In this document: positions 34,895 to 49,500 of the stretch, piece by piece
Numbering within the stretch: position 1 is the stretch's first letter
How the letters are laid out: each line of letters starts with the position of its first letter
From: Beta vulgaris subsp. vulgaris
Taxonomy: Eukaryota; Streptophyta; Magnoliopsida; Caryophyllales; Amaranthaceae
Assembly (NCBI RefSeq): GCF_026745355.1
Contig: NC_079209.1
Location: forward strand, 21,594,266-21,658,265
DNA: 64,000 nt
Direction of reading: 5' to 3'
Notes under the pieces: model-generated
The model's database searches: none
Told to the model about the DNA's origin: nothing
What the model saw: the letters and a program-made list of their open reading frames with translations, nothing else
Program-made: the position numbers and the translations under genes

Positions 34895-35436
34895 TTAAAG
34901 ATTTCCAATTATTAAATGATTTCCAAATATTAATACTTTATGAATCTCAAGTTTAAATGATATTCATTGATATGTCAGGTCCACTTTAATACTTGGAAAT
35001 CTTAAATAATATAAATAATATCGAATCTCAAATATCAAACAAGCTGAAAATAAAATTGATAAAAATTAAGTATTTTTTTAGGTGCAAAAAATCAAAATAT
35101 CATTTGTCATAAAATAGATCAACAAATTTAAGGTTGTAATTTTTGGCAATTTCGGTACGATCAAAAAATGAGTTCTGGCAATTTCGAAGGGAAAGATAGA
35201 GAGTGAGGGAAGAGGAACGAGGGTGTCTAACGAAGTGGTGGATGATTAGAGTGTTAGGGTTAGTAGGTTTTATATTCAATTACTATTATGTGTACTGGGT
35301 GTACAATAAGTTTATGTCAGACTATTTTACTTTTGGTCAAAACAAGTCACTTTCAAGTTTCAAGTCCAAATGGGTTACTTTTTAATTCAGAATGGGTTAC
35401 TTTTAATGTTAAACAAGCCAGCTTTGTATAAGTAAC

Positions 35437-35628
35437 TTGACCCATTTAGGAAATAAAGTTACCCATTTTTTTAAGCTGGATTATGTATTTAACCACGGAC
35501 AATTATATGTTACTATTTCAAGAGTTACAAGCAAAAAGGGTATGAAAATCTTAGTATGTGATAAAGATTGTGGCAACTCATATGTTTCAACCAATGTGGT
35601 TTATAAGAAAGTTTCTCAAAATGTTTAA
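35437..35628 (+). pseudogene. Helitron PIF1-type helicase, C-terminal fragment
   Basis: The frame ends with FNHGQLYVTISRVTSKKGMK and TNVVYKKVSQNV, the last conserved motif (helicase motif VI, QLYVAxSRV) and typical tail of plant Helitron Rep-helicases. Homology begins near 35480; the helicase core and Rep domain are absent. It is a 3' remnant of an autonomous Helitron. No Helitron 3' hairpin was identified downstream. Confidence 0.75.
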
Positions 35629-38600
35629 ATCGTGTATTGAGTTGTAATTGACCCAATTTCTTATGTATCAATTTAGATAGTGTAATTGTTTGTTTGTTTT
35701 TTATCATGATGTGTTGCCAATTCAATTTGATTTCAATCAATCTCATTAAACAAAAATGTTGCTGACAGTAATAACATGTCTCTTTTTGTCTGATAAAGAA
35801 TTTATAATATCACATACAAACATGGCCCCCTGTACATATTTGCACTTGTTTTTTTTTTTTAAAAAAAAAGTTGATAAAGTTGAGTTTGTGTTTCTTAGGG
35901 TAATTTTATAACTTTCCGTGGACACCAAGTCCTTAAGAGTTTCGTTATGTAATAGAGATTAATCTAACTAAAGTCTATGCAATGATAAATCAAGTTCTAA
36001 GGTACCAAACTTCCAAGGGATTGTCAAGTAAGACACAACCACTTATAAAATTACTAACTTTACCGACAATCTTGTCTTCTCCTCCCTTATCCCAATTATT
36101 TTGAATGTTTTCATCCGTATATTAGAAGTCTTAACTATTCATTATGAACTCTTCCAGTTCAACACAATCTAAATGTCACAGGTAGACTTGATGCTTTTGC
36201 ATTACAAAGATGCACGATCGCTATAAGAGAGTTAGCATACAACATATGATATGTGGATGGTTAACTACGAAGCAGTGCATCTCTTGCTATAGTATCATTT
36301 CAAATTTTTGTTGGAGTTTTTTTCTGAAATAGTCGGCACTTCTGATTTGCTAGTTAATCATACTTATCAATTTACAAATTTCATAACATCAAATAAACGT
36401 GGAATTGCAATCACTTGCACCAGATCCGTATCTTACAACCCGATCATGGACTCGTGGGTTTTTGGCCCACAATATAACAATTCAAGATGTCATAACTTTA
36501 TGAATACATCTCACAAAATCTCTAAGTTAAAACAATAATAATGTACCATAAATAATTTATTTTCTCTTAACTCATACAATCTCTAACATATATCATTCGA
36601 AAGATAAATCTCTTAGTACACACTTATGGACATCGATCCCTTCTTAAGATTCTTGATATCTGCAAAAAAACTAACAATGAATTGCTCTCACTAGCACAGG
36701 TTTCAGGAATAAAATCAGTGAAACTGAATACACAATGGCCGACCAGAAACTCATTTTTGGTGGCCTAAGACTTATTTACATTGTTTTATTTTTTTTCTAA
36801 ACATAACATTATATACCAAAACATAAATAAACATATACTTGCACTTTAGCAAACATTAAGAAAACTTATTTGTCATCCTTTAAAGTAGGCATATATGTAT
36901 AGTCTTGGCTGCATTTCAAAATAAAGTATTATATCACACTTGATAGTCATTTGGAAACAACGAGTAATTTGATGCTCAAGATATCTAGGCTCGTTTCATT
37001 GAAGTTGGGAAGTATAAATTCCCATGAATTTGCATTGCTCGTGAAATTTTATTTTTTAGGAAGTACATTTTTTTGTTTGGTTCAATATTTGAAATTCTAT
37101 TTCCCACGAGAATTTTCACTAATTACTTAGGGGGGCCTAGGTAATTTATTTCCTCCATTTTATAGGAAGAATAACTTCCTATGAATAGGAAGTTTTATTT
37201 CTCATGTTTTTGCCAATCAAACAACAACACATATTTACATTACTAGTAATTATAATTTCTCATGGATTTGAAGGTTAACTAAACAAGCTCCTACTTTCCT
37301 AAAACTACTAGATAAGCACTTAGGATGAACATTAGACTCCAGAAAACATCAAGAATACTTATTTTTGATATGTTAAGGTAAATATATATAACCTTGTTGT
37401 ATTTGAAAAACATCATTTTATGCATAGTAGCTATTTACTAAATAAGAACTTATTTGACTCATGAGCTCCCTTAATTATAATATCATAAGATCCAAAGATA
37501 TTTATAATACTTGCTAAACATATTGTGGGCGTTTCAGTGGCGGCATTTTGCTAATCTTAAGGAGATGATTCAAAATCACCTCCCATTGCAAGTAATTTCT
37601 TATTCTAAATTTATATAATAATCGTTAACTTTTTTTTTGAGGGGAAATCATTAACTTTTAATAATTCTCATTTTAAATCGATATTGAAGAAAATACAGAA
37701 ATTTTACTTCTCAAATGTTTTAATCATTTTCAGCAAATATAATTTCGACAAAACTTTGTGAGTTCGTAAACGCATACATATCTGTAACCCGATTCTTAAT
37801 AATAAATCTTATATAGGGGTAGAGAACACGAATAAACAGAGGCACAATGCCATCTCTCTGGAGTACTTTTGAGTAACGTATCTCCCACCTTTTACTTATT
37901 GTTTGCAAGACTTTTAATTAGGACATGTACATCCCCACATAATCACATAATTCAGAATACCAAATACTGCCACATAATTCAAACATATACATATTCAAAA
38001 AATGTTGTTCATCAGTGTTCTCGCATCTTCTTCCCCTTACAAATCCGAAAATCATAATACTTAACCAACTCATAATTCGATTGTAGGCATATTAATATTG
38101 CATGCAATGGATGAGCACGAATCTGATTACCTCATTGTAAAAGGTTTTTTAATTTGAAATTCATTTTGAAAGAAGTTGCTAACAAGTCTTTAAAGACAGA
38201 CTCATAAACCTAATTGAATATTTGGAAAACTATAGAGACATTTCAGAGTCTTATCGAATGTAGATTTCTCCGTCATTACTTCATAATTGGTCCATAAACC
38301 AAAAGTTGAGTTCAAGATTGAGGTTACAAATTTGATCACCATTACTTAATACGATTTATGTTCTATTTTTACACATTTAAGATGGAGTAAGTGGAAAGAT
38401 ATGTCTTAATAACATTGATTTGATATTGATTTTATTGAATAGTTTGGATAAAAGGATTAATGGTTATGAATTTGGTATATCATGTGATCATTGTTATTAA
38501 TCAAAGATAAAATATTATATTTGAGTGTTGGTTATTGTTTGTTGGTTTTGATTGTTGGTTATTATTTAATCACTTAAACTGAAAGACAATGAGCAATAAA

Positions 38601-40100
38601 ACTCTAGAGTAATGCACCTCTAGACTATTGAACAATGGAAGTTGGAGTTCATGGTGATAGCCCATGGCTTTTTGAGGACCGCTTAAACAATGTGTCTCTC
38701 TTTAAATAACTTTGTCGATATCGATTGGTTTCGAGGGCATGGAGTTGCGCCTATTGCTCTGTCTTCTTATTGAAGATCAATTTTGGTTTAGACAACTTGT
38801 CCATTGCTTATTCAACTTATATTAATTAAAGAAGTTATTATTGGAGACGTGTTTCGTTCGAGTGCAATTCATTTTGCCTGTAGTGCATGACTTTTTTATT
38901 ACTATTATGTAGTATCATGCTAGGTCGTTTTATTCTTATAAGACTATATGTACTCAACTTTGATGCTTACGTGCTTTATATGTTGATCACGGATTATGCC
39001 TTATTGACCTTGAGATAATCCTTCTTTATTACTTATTGTTTCGAGCAATCACTGCATCAATAGGTCAAATCTTTATTTCAAGTGGAAGATCATGATGCAT
39101 CAATTGTTAGATTCACAACAATGTGAGAAACCTAATCTCACTCCCCTCATAGTGAAAAAAGAGAGAGAATATTGATCTTGCTCCTTTGTTGTTCTAAGCT
39201 CGCAGCTTACAAGACGATCTAGCGATGAGTGAATAAATATATGTGGATCACACTTGGTATTTTAGTCTCTAAATTGATCAAATCTGCAAGGATATAATAT
39301 GGTATAAAGTTATATCAATATTATTATTTAGATTCATACTAAGTATATGCATGTTACCTTTTATCAATTTTGATGCTTCTGGTAATATAAATTTAATAAA
39401 GACCAACATATATACAAGCCATCTTCTTAGCTCCCATGTTCAATTCGTAAGTCAAATTCATTAGGTATTCCCCTTGTATGGAGAAAGTCCTTGTCTCCTT
39501 GAGACAACATTATATTCTCTTGGTTATATAGACTATAATGTTAAGTTTATATGCAACCTAAGACTCACGAGCTTTCTAGCTACATTAATTAACATATACT
39601 AAGTCTAATACGGACTAATAACATATTCCAATACTCGTTGAATTTGCTGAATGCAAGTCATATATGCACAACTTGTGGAGATGATAATTATATTGTTGTT
39701 TCCTAAAATCCTCTAAAGATATTCGCTACTCAATAAGTGGTAGGAATATGAGAAAAACTAAAAGTCTTATCCTAAATAGTGAACTAAGCAATGACAATCT
39801 AGTTCAAGATAATTACACTCATAGAAAACCTAATTTTGAGTAAGATTCAAAACAAATAATGGACTATCATCATATAAATTCACAAATCCGTGAATTTCAA
39901 ATGACAAAGTACTATCAAATAAACCCTTCAAATGATAAATATGAGACCTTCAAGACTTAAGTCGTAAAACAAATACAACTAGAATAACGAAATTATCACC
40001 CTTGTATTTAAAAAGAAATATATAATTTTTTATATTATTTGGATAACACTAAAACATTATACCTTTATATATTTTTGGATAATACTAAAATATTATTCCT
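35629..40100. other. AT-rich intergenic DNA upstream of the GIP1-like gene
   Basis: No convincing gene was found. One weak MITE candidate is listed at 36988-37290. Simple A/T runs occur (for example 35850-35870). The promoter of the gene at 40599 should be in the right end. Confidence 0.5.
36988..37290. mobile_element. Possible Tourist-like MITE
   Basis: CTA flanks both sides (36985-36987, 37291-37293). The ends GGCTCGTTTCATTGAAG and GTTAACTAAACAAGCTC are roughly inverted (GCTYGTTT core). The match is imperfect and only a second genomic copy would settle it. Confidence 0.35.
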
Positions 40101-40315
40101 TGTCACTTTCCCCATTTGAAACCCTACCTCTCCCATCATCAGCCTCTCTCCTTCTCTAACAAAAACTTTATATTCACATACAAAAATCTTCCCACTTCTC
40201 AAATTCTCACTAATTATTCCCCCCTCCTAGAAACAGAAAAAACTTTACCCATTTAAAACAAAATCCACAGAAAAATTCCCCTAATAAAAAACCCCAGAAA
40301 TAATAAATCATAATC

Positions 40316-40357
<42 letters not shown>

Positions 40358-40598
40358 CACAGGAGAGAGAAAGAAAGAGGGTTTTCTGTTTTGTCTAGCG
40401 AGAAAGAGAAAGTTGCTCACTTTTAACCCTCTTCTTCACTTCCCTCAACCCCCATAATCTTTCTCACAGTTTCGGCGGATTTTCATCACTTGAAATATAG
40501 AGAGAGAAACAAAACCCAGAAACTCAAATTACCCAGAAACTCAAACTATTTTTTTTCAGATCCATCTAAATAATCGAGAAAAAAAGTGGTAAAAAATA
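40101..40598 (+). promoter_or_regulatory. Probable 5' UTR and proximal promoter of the GIP1-like gene
   Basis: The sequence changes from AT-rich to CT/GA-rich leader type, with an (AAT)n microsatellite at 40317-40355 and AGAGAGAAAGAAAGAGGG just after it. No unique TATA box could be assigned. ATG 40599 follows AAAAAATA, an acceptable plant start context. Confidence 0.4.
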
Positions 40599-43500
40599 AT
40601 GGGTTTGGGTACTGGAAGAGTAGGTGCGAGTAACAACAATAATAATAGTAATGGTGGGATGTTGAATCAAGTTCCAACTTCATCAAAACAATTGATACAG
40701 AGTTTAAAAGAAGTTGTGAACTGTTCTGAAGATGAGATCTATGCTATGTTGAAAGAATGTGACATGAATGTTGATGTAGCGGTTGAACGTCTTCTTTTGC
40801 TAGGTCTAATTCTCTCTCTATCTTTTTAGGGTTTTTATTTTTATTTTTTTTTTGTTTATTTTATTTGTGTTTGGATAACTACCCGGTGTTTGAAAGCGAA
40901 TCTATTTTTTTGGGTTTTCTTTTTTAATGTAAGAAAATGAAATCTAGGTGAGCGAGATTTAATCTTCAGTGTTTTGTTTTGTGAGTTTTTGTTGGTTTTA
41001 ATTTCTGGGTTTTATTTTTAGCGATGAATAATTTATGGGTTTCTTGGAAAATGGTTTATTTCTCAATTTTTTTTTGTGTTTTTAGTTATGTGGGTTGAGT
41101 GAGATATTTTGTGTCTTTGATGTTGTGTTCTGGGTTTTTACTTTCTTTGAAGTGTGGAGTAGATGACTCGTCATTGTTTCTGTTGTATGGTATCAAGTTT
41201 AGCTGCGCTTTGATGTGAGATGGAGGAGTTTGATGTGTAGAAAACCAAATATTTAGGGTTACATTTCAGTTTTTAGTGGCTTTATTTCTCTAGTTTCGTG
41301 CGGATTTCAAGTTCGTTTTTTCTTTAATGGATCTTTTAGTGGTGGTTATTGAAGCTTTTTACTTGTTTTTTAAGGGAATCATTTATTTGCCAACCGTGTT
41401 CTAGAAATCTTTTGGTATCTTTCGACAAGCTTTCGCCAAGGAATGTCTATGTATGTGCCACTGGACAATGTTCTGTGGACTAAAACTTCCATTTCTAAAC
41501 AAATGGTTTGTAAACAAGGATGCTCCATTTGTGGGTTGTAGGAGTGGTTTCTTTAAGGGCAATTCATCTTACTTTCAACTGCAATCATGTGGGCAGGAGT
41601 CTAAAAAACTCATCTATGTTGGGGACTTCTAAATAGTTGCTTGTTGGTGCTTTAATCTGCTAAGGCACCTAATGTTGGCAGACTATGAGGTTTTGGGTCT
41701 CGACGACGCCCTTGTTCTTCTACTTTTTTTGTGGACTGTTCTTTGAGCTGTAATATGTTTTGCTTTTCTTTTTTGTCTAGATATTTACTGAACATGTATG
41801 GCAGGGAGGTTTAGGATTTAGTTTTTCTCTTGATTGAGGTAGTCTCCTGAATTGTGCCCTTTTATGCTAAATATCTGCCAAATGTTCGTGGATTCTGTTT
41901 CACTAGTACTAAATTTTTTTCTTCTGCCAAATTTGAGGTAGAAGTTCAATTTTTCCTATGGTTAGAAGTTGTTTGGATGTTGTTGTGAGATGCACAATGA
42001 TTGATGCTAAGGCGCTGCCTAAGATTTTGTCTACGTTGCCAATGAGTAACTATAGCTTTTTAATCATTTGGAAACAGGGTGTCTCCATTGGTCAATTCAA
42101 AGCCATTTCATTCTAGTAGCCTGTTTGATGTACTCAGGATTGTTTATTGGATAATTGATGGATGAGACGGTTGCATTGTGATATTGGCCTTCCCTTAGGC
42201 TTTTGCTTTTTCTTAATATGCCTTGCAAATATGCATTGATTTCTCTTTTTAGAGGACAGTTTACCTATTATGGCTCACGTAGCTTTGTCATCATCACCTC
42301 TGTTGCCATTGGAGCTTATTCTAATTTGAAATTGTCGGTTATGTAGATCCATTTCATGAGGTGAAGAGCAAACAAGAAAAGAGAAAAAAGGTGCGCTTGC
42401 AAACAACACATAAGTTTTTGTCGCATCTTGTAAATGCTGTAGTTTTCTTTTGCACTTCTTGAACCTTGGCATGTAAATTTATTTTGCTGCTATTAACTTC
42501 TATTGTTTAGTTTATGGGTTATATGATTGTGGGTATGCTACTTGCTGTCTGGATATGCTTACTTGCTGGTTGGACTTATTGATTAATTATCCTAAGCATG
42601 TTTACTTCGCCCACAATCATTCTTAGTGAAAGGTGTCCTTGTCCGTACAGATCTTGAGTTTTTATACCTAATTTTCTTAGCACAAATGTTATCTCACTGT
42701 AGCTTCATTGTATATGTGTGTACACTTTCTAAATGAATGCTTGCTGTCTTCAGAATAAGGATGTGGGTGATTCAAGGGTTCGTGGAACGAGTGGCACCTC
42801 CACGCGAGGTGGTAGGGCTGGGACAGACCGCTATTCCAGTCGCAGTAGTATGGGCCACTATGGGACCTCCGGTGAGTTATATCTGTCATCATATTAGTTA
42901 TGGATGGTGATCAATATTGTTGTAGAGGGTGTTACTGATTTTTAATTTGTTTGTCAGACTCTGGTGCCGCACGTGGTAAATCTGCTTACAAGAAGGAAAA
43001 TGGACCTAGTGCTTATACAAGTTCTGCCATGGGTATGGCTAGTTATAACGTAAACAGACGGCAACCACCTCTTAGGTATGCTTGCCTCTATTTAGTTCTT
43101 ACAACCTGGTACCATTATACCTTGACCCTAATGTTTTGTAGAACAAGCTTGTTTCATCAGGATGTTAACTTTTATCTTTAATTTCTAGTGTATTCTTCTT
43201 CCTTTTTCTTTTTATCTCACTTAGTTGAGAAATATAGCTATTCTACACTAGGGGCAAAAAGGAGTATATAGCTGACTAGTAAATAGTAGTAATACAAAGT
43301 GAAATTCAGTGTGTCTTTATAACATCTTTTGCTCTTCTTAATAATGTGCTTGGATATGATAGGGATTTGAAGGGGTGGGAAGGAGGGAGAGTAGTGGATC
43401 TATTTTCCTTTAATAAGGGAGTGAGGGAAGGGAAATAGAGGGATTTTAGTTCTTGCTTAATACACTAAATCTTTCTTTAGTTGGACAGATTTGGATGATT

Positions 43501-46500
43501 AATAAGAGTCCACGTCTCCCTTCTCCTCCCTCCTTCTCCTTCCCTCCCCCATCCTCCATCAATGCTGTCCAAACACCATTGTAATAAACTAGATAGTAGA
43601 GTGAGCAGCCTATGTAACTTAGTGATACTCTATTGTATCAGTCGGGTCGTTCTTCATTGTTGGCTTAGGTTTAAAAGATCCCCAAGACGTGCCCACACGA
43701 GAGGCTTATCCATATTGCTTTACACTTGTTGGGCGCAGCAATCTACGACTGGTGCTGGCATGCATGCATTTCCAGCTCAGTGCTCGGGTTGCTTCTGGTA
43801 TAAGACGTGCGAGATTGACTAGATTTGAGCTGAAGATTTTTTTTTCCTTCAGATTAAGCTTACCTAAGCTTTATAAATCAAATTTGAGCAAAACCCCTCA
43901 TTTAATTTCATTAATTTGCTTCCTATTTAACCCTTATTCAGAAACTGTAATACACAAGTGCAACATATGTCCGTTGCTTCTACGGTCATGGAAGAGAATG
44001 CCGGCTAACGATCTCTGGTTGCTTCTGGCACCAAAGCTGCTGGCAGCCAAGATGATTAGTGTGTCCAGATCAGTTACTATCTCTTTCTCGCTGTTCCCTC
44101 TCTTTCCGCGCTTCCTCTTCTCTCTCTTCACTGCTTCTTTCTGTCAAACTCACATTCCTTCCTTTGGTTTCTTCGATGTGGAGGTTGCCTCTGTTAGAAG
44201 CTCCTGTCCTTTGAACTGTACGAATCTTCAAGAGTCGAGGCTTCTGCTTTTTTTTCCTCCCTTTTTTTTCTTTTTATGACCAGACCACTGTGGTAGTAAT
44301 GTGACTCAGGCAGTCAGCCCTTCCCTGACTTTCTTTTATTGCCTTTTTTTTTTTGAAGTATTATCCGTTGTAATTGTATATGAGGCTCTCCTACTTATAA
44401 TTTAAAACTAAAAACCAATAAAATAAAATAATATATATAGTAAGTAAAGGTTCACGTGCCTTTGCCTTATCCCCTGCACGTAGGCTCCAGGGAATCTTTT
44501 CTCTTTGGTGATCTCGTGCCTTTCAAAACTGAGATTGTTGGCCAATTTACAAAAAAGGTTGCTTCGCTGTGTTGCTTCCTTCATGCGTTATGAGTGTTTC
44601 TTTTTGGTTTATGGTTAATTATCGGTAAGGTAACCTTTTTTTTCTGTTGTTTTTGTTACTTGAGACCTTACTTTTAAGTGCTGTTGGCATGCTTGTAAGA
44701 GATTGGTGAACTGTGTAATGATGTAGAACAGTTGAATCATTATTTACTGAATCCTAGTCAGTTTTGTGATTTGTGAGCATATGTTACACATTATAAGGAG
44801 AATATGTTTCAAGCATCTGATCATGTTAATTTTTTTGAAAGTAATGTTTTATAAAATGCGTTTTGACTGTTTTACACACAGTGCACTCATGGTCTAGTTA
44901 CGCCAATCATCAATTGTAAATCAAGAAAGTACTGAAAAAAGGGTGTAATGTGAAATATCATATGTTAGAATTGGTTGTCTAGCCTTAGATATATATTTTT
45001 GAGTGGGTTTGCCAATATAATTGTCCAATATAGTTATCTCTGGTATCTGTTCGTAGTAATCTGATCTCCTAGTGCCTCTAGCTGTATCTTTGACAATCGT
45101 AATGTGAATTTGCACTCTCGATTCGACTTGTTACTCATGTATGGAGGCTGTTCCTTTGTTACAGTGATGCTACCACGGCCAAAACATCATCATATAATGC
45201 TGCTGAAGCATTAGTAGGTGCATCTCCATCTTCTGGATTTCAACCTGCCTGGTCAGGTATCCCTGGTCAAGTGTCAATGGCTGACATTGTTAAGATGGGA
45301 AGGCCGCAGAGAAAAGTCGGCAGTACTTTGACATCATCTGAACATCATGTTAATAATCAACATCCCTGGGGATCTCGTTCAGTAGGTGCACCTCATGATT
45401 TTCACCCATCACAAGCTAATGCTTCCAACCCAGATTCAGGGTTGTCTGGACATGTACCTCCTAACAGTGACTGGCCCCTAGATGAGGACCCACCAGCTGC
45501 TAGCGTCTCTGCCATCATGGAGCCCTCTGTTGATTCTGAAGCATACAGTGACCCGTATGACACAACAAAACAGCAATATATACCTCGATCTGATGAGGTT
45601 CGATTTGAGGAGCATGATATTGTTGATGATGCACATCCAAGCTCTGTTCGATCTATTCCTGAATCTAACCAAAATATACAAGAAGACAACTCTGGGAGTG
45701 CTTCTGGTTTTGATAATGGCATGTACCAGAATATCAGCTCATACCAAGTTCACCATCGAGAAGGTACATACTGAATATATGCTGTAAATGTGAAAATGAA
45801 CTGCCTTCCTTTTGAATTGGAATAAACTATATTGAAGGCTTTTGGTTAAAGTATATCATAGTCTCATGATTGTGTCAACCATCTTCATGCTTCTGTGGAA
45901 TTACTTTGTTCACCCTTTTGTTTATGTGAGAAGATCTGGCTTGTCCACCTTTTTAGCTGAAATCGTTTTGATAAATATACTACTCTTCTTAAGTTGAAGC
46001 AGTTTTTTTGTGAATAAAGAATCTTAGAGCTACTCTAGAATTAGTATACTGGTGATGGAATATGTTATATTTGTTAAAAGTCTTTCTGCGCCCCCTCTAA
46101 ATGTATAGGATGAGATAAGTAATATCAACCAGGACAAGGTAGGGTTATGGGAATCATTGTAAACCCTATCTTAAGGTTACAAGTACCTAATCTTTTTGAA
46201 TGAGTAGAAGATAGGAGCTACAGTTGAGTTTTATGTTAATCAGTCATTGATCTCTGTTTTTCTCTTTTAAATCTTGCATATACGTATTGTAGAGTTTTTG
46301 ATTTTAACCTTTTTTCCTTTTGGTCTTACTCTATAGTTGAAGATGCCAGTGCATCAGTATCATCTGTGACCAACAATTTTCAGAGTCTATCTTTGCCAAA
46401 GGAGGATGAAATTGAGGAGGAGGATGATGATGAAGATGAGGATACCCCATCTGAAGAGGATGGTCCTGCTGTGAAAATTCCTGATCACCTGCAAGTGCAG

Positions 46501-49500
46501 TCTACTGAATGCTCGCATTTGAGCTTTGGTAGTTTTGGATCTGGAATGAATGCTCCATTCTCAGGATCTTTTGGATCAAGAGCTGTAAAAAGTAATGAGG
46601 AGGCAGCTGTATCTGTTGATACTCCATCAGCTGTACACTCTGAAGCTAGGTATGCTAAGTGTTCTAACTTAACTTTGCATCTTATGTATGTCATTATGAT
46701 GATGTCTTATATATATTTGTTTGTTGTTTCTGTAGAAATCCTGAATACTACGAGGATGAACATCTCAGAACTACTTCAGATGTAAATACTTCCCACAGAA
46801 TGGGTGGTTCTAGTAATTTTGATGCTCCATCAGCTTCACAGGCTGATATGTTAAAACAGGAGGCTCCTGAAGCTGCACAATCTAATCAGTACTCTTTCCC
46901 CCCATCCACTGCTAATTATGCTTTCGAGAACAGCCAACAGTTGAATTCATCTTTTGAAAATTCACAAATAAACTCTCAGATGCAAGGTCTGCCTTCTTTG
47001 TCAGGTGTAATGGTGAGCATACTACAATCTCTGTGTTTCTCCCTCCCGTCTCTTTGTAAAGATTAAGTACTAATTTTTAAACCCGTGCATGCTAAGAAGT
47101 GGACAATACAAACATGTCATTGATATAGTATTGTACTCCTCTTTATATTATACTACCTCCGTTTCACAGTACATGCAACATTTCTCATTTGAGCACTATT
47201 CATCAACCAACTTTGACGATCTTTTTCTTGCCATTATGTAAGAAAAAACATAGTCAAGTGGGATCTTATTAAATTCGTCTCAATGCAAGGATTTCGAATA
47301 TCAACTTTTTATAATTTTACTTATACGCAATTAAAGATATTAATTTCCAAAGGAGCATGTTGGAGTACATGAAAAAACAAATTTTGCATGTATTGCGAAA
47401 TGGAGGTAGTAATTCATAATTATAATACAATATTCCTACTATTGGTATCATAAGTTAATTCCCTGTCGCAAGTAAAAATATGTTTAAAAATAAATAGGGT
47501 TTAGAGACATAAAAAAACATGTAAACAGTTTATGATAAGAGAATAATAAGTTGGATTTTCATATACATTATTGTTTCATCTAAAATTTAAATTGTTATAG
47601 GATTTGTGGCTATATGATATATGGATCTTATTTAAAAGCACATTTCAAGCACTCCCCAATGGTGTGAAGTTATGATATCTTGATATTATACTAAATTTGA
47701 ATATTACTCCCTTTTTTTTGTTAGAATTAACTGATTTTTCGTTCTGGTACATTTCAAAATATTTACTTTCTTCATCTTTTCTATTTTGCGACATGGGGTC
47801 TACCACAACTTTTTATTCTAATACTCACATCTCTGTTACATTTTTCTCTCTCCTTACCCTTCCTTTTCCATTTCTCTCCCCAACATTACCCCATTTTCCT
47901 TGGTTTTGATGAAAATAAAAGTGGATAAACGATTGTAAAACATAGGGGGTATGATATTCTTAAGTTGTTTAAATTAAACTCTAATTTTCTTGTCCACAAC
48001 TATACTTATGTATCGGTACTCTATTTAACACTATTTTAGAACTTGTTTTCAAAAATTCACATGGCATTCTTATTTAGTTTTGTTCTTTCGGAACATTTTT
48101 CTCTTGATCATTTGTTTGGCATTATGAGAACTTCCTTCAATTAAATTCTTTTTTCTCTGGAAATTTACTTCCTTAAAACAGAAGTATTTGTCAAAACCAA
48201 TTAAAGTGGGCCAGGCAAGTGACCACCATGAGTTCTTCTCATGTTTTGGTAATGTTGTATTATTGGCATTTGTCTCAAAAAGCATAAGTAATAAGTTGGG
48301 GGCCGCCGTGCGGGTTTTTAAATGTCATTCTTCCTTACAGTGTCACTCATCCTGGTTGGTTTGTTTTCAAATACAAATAGAACTTGTTGCAGCAACCTGA
48401 GGTTGTTAGTGGACTCTGAATTCCAAGTTTCAGGCCTGATTCTGGTTGTTTGGCAGCTGATCCTTTAGGAGGATAAACTTGTGCTGTTTCTATAGTATTT
48501 CTTTGTTGCTATTGTTTCTTATTTGAGGTTTTATAGGATGGTTGAAATTAATTGTAAGAAGTTTAACAGATTATATATCACTTGGGTGGAGGCTAACAGG
48601 AGCATTAATTCAGTTATAGCTAGATGCGCTCCTGGGCTATGGACTAGTCTCTCTTTTGTATCTTAGGATGTCTTATCCGGACTTCTCTTTTAGTGATAGA
48701 GTAGATTTGGTTTTCATCACAATGTTGTTTTGTTCAGTTGAGAGATTTTGCTGGAGGTCTTTTCGTATATAAGGACGATACCAATTGCAACTTAGAGGAC
48801 ACAGAGTTCTTTGTGTAGGTCTGTTAATTGCAGTGGTAATCAGTTAAAGTAATACCAACAGTAGTAAGATAGGTGTTCTGAGTTATCGAGTCCCAACTCC
48901 CATAACCTGAAATTTAGTAGAAATTTCCTATATTTTCTGCTTTTCCATATATTGCCAAACCCACAAGCTATAAAAGCTTTCACTAACTTTATTTTGTGAA
49001 CTCAATATTGAGGGATCTGATTTATCTTAGCCAAAGACCTGATTATCTCCTTAAAGTTTTTTTATTGGCAGACTTTATAATGGTCCTTGAATTCTATCTT
49101 TCTTTAATTTCTCTCTCTCTTTTCCTTTTTCCTGGTTTTTTCTTATAAATTTCTAGAGTTAGCTATTTTTCTCGATAGGGAGTGGAGTTTGAGGCCTTAA
49201 CTGTCGGAAACGAGTTTTTTTGATGTAATGCTCTTTGGTGCTCTAGTCATATGATGATATCAATACTTCAGCTTTCTCTTATTTTCTAATAGGTATTTGG
49301 CCTGACATACTTTTGCTGTATCGTGTCTTTCATTTAGTAAAACTTGTAAATTGCTCTCTCCATAATGTGCTTTTGCTTAGTAGAACTTTTTGGTGTTAGG
49401 CCTAGTATAATGACGATACAAATACTTGATTTTTATTGGTGCTAGGCCTAATATGCTTTCTCCGTAATGGTGCATTTTCTTAGTAGAACTCGAGGATGTC

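Noticed and set aside
43689..44279. 196-residue open frame in intron 4 of the GIP1-like gene
   Set aside because: Phe/Leu/Ser-rich, no recognisable domain, and ends in a T-rich run. The flanking exons splice in phase without it. It could be an old insertion, but there is no support for a gene.
47705..47949. Possible second Stowaway MITE in intron 7 (TACTCCCTTTTTTTT to AGGGGGTA)
   Set aside because: Beyond the first eight bases the ends do not pair well, so the inverted repeat is not convincing.
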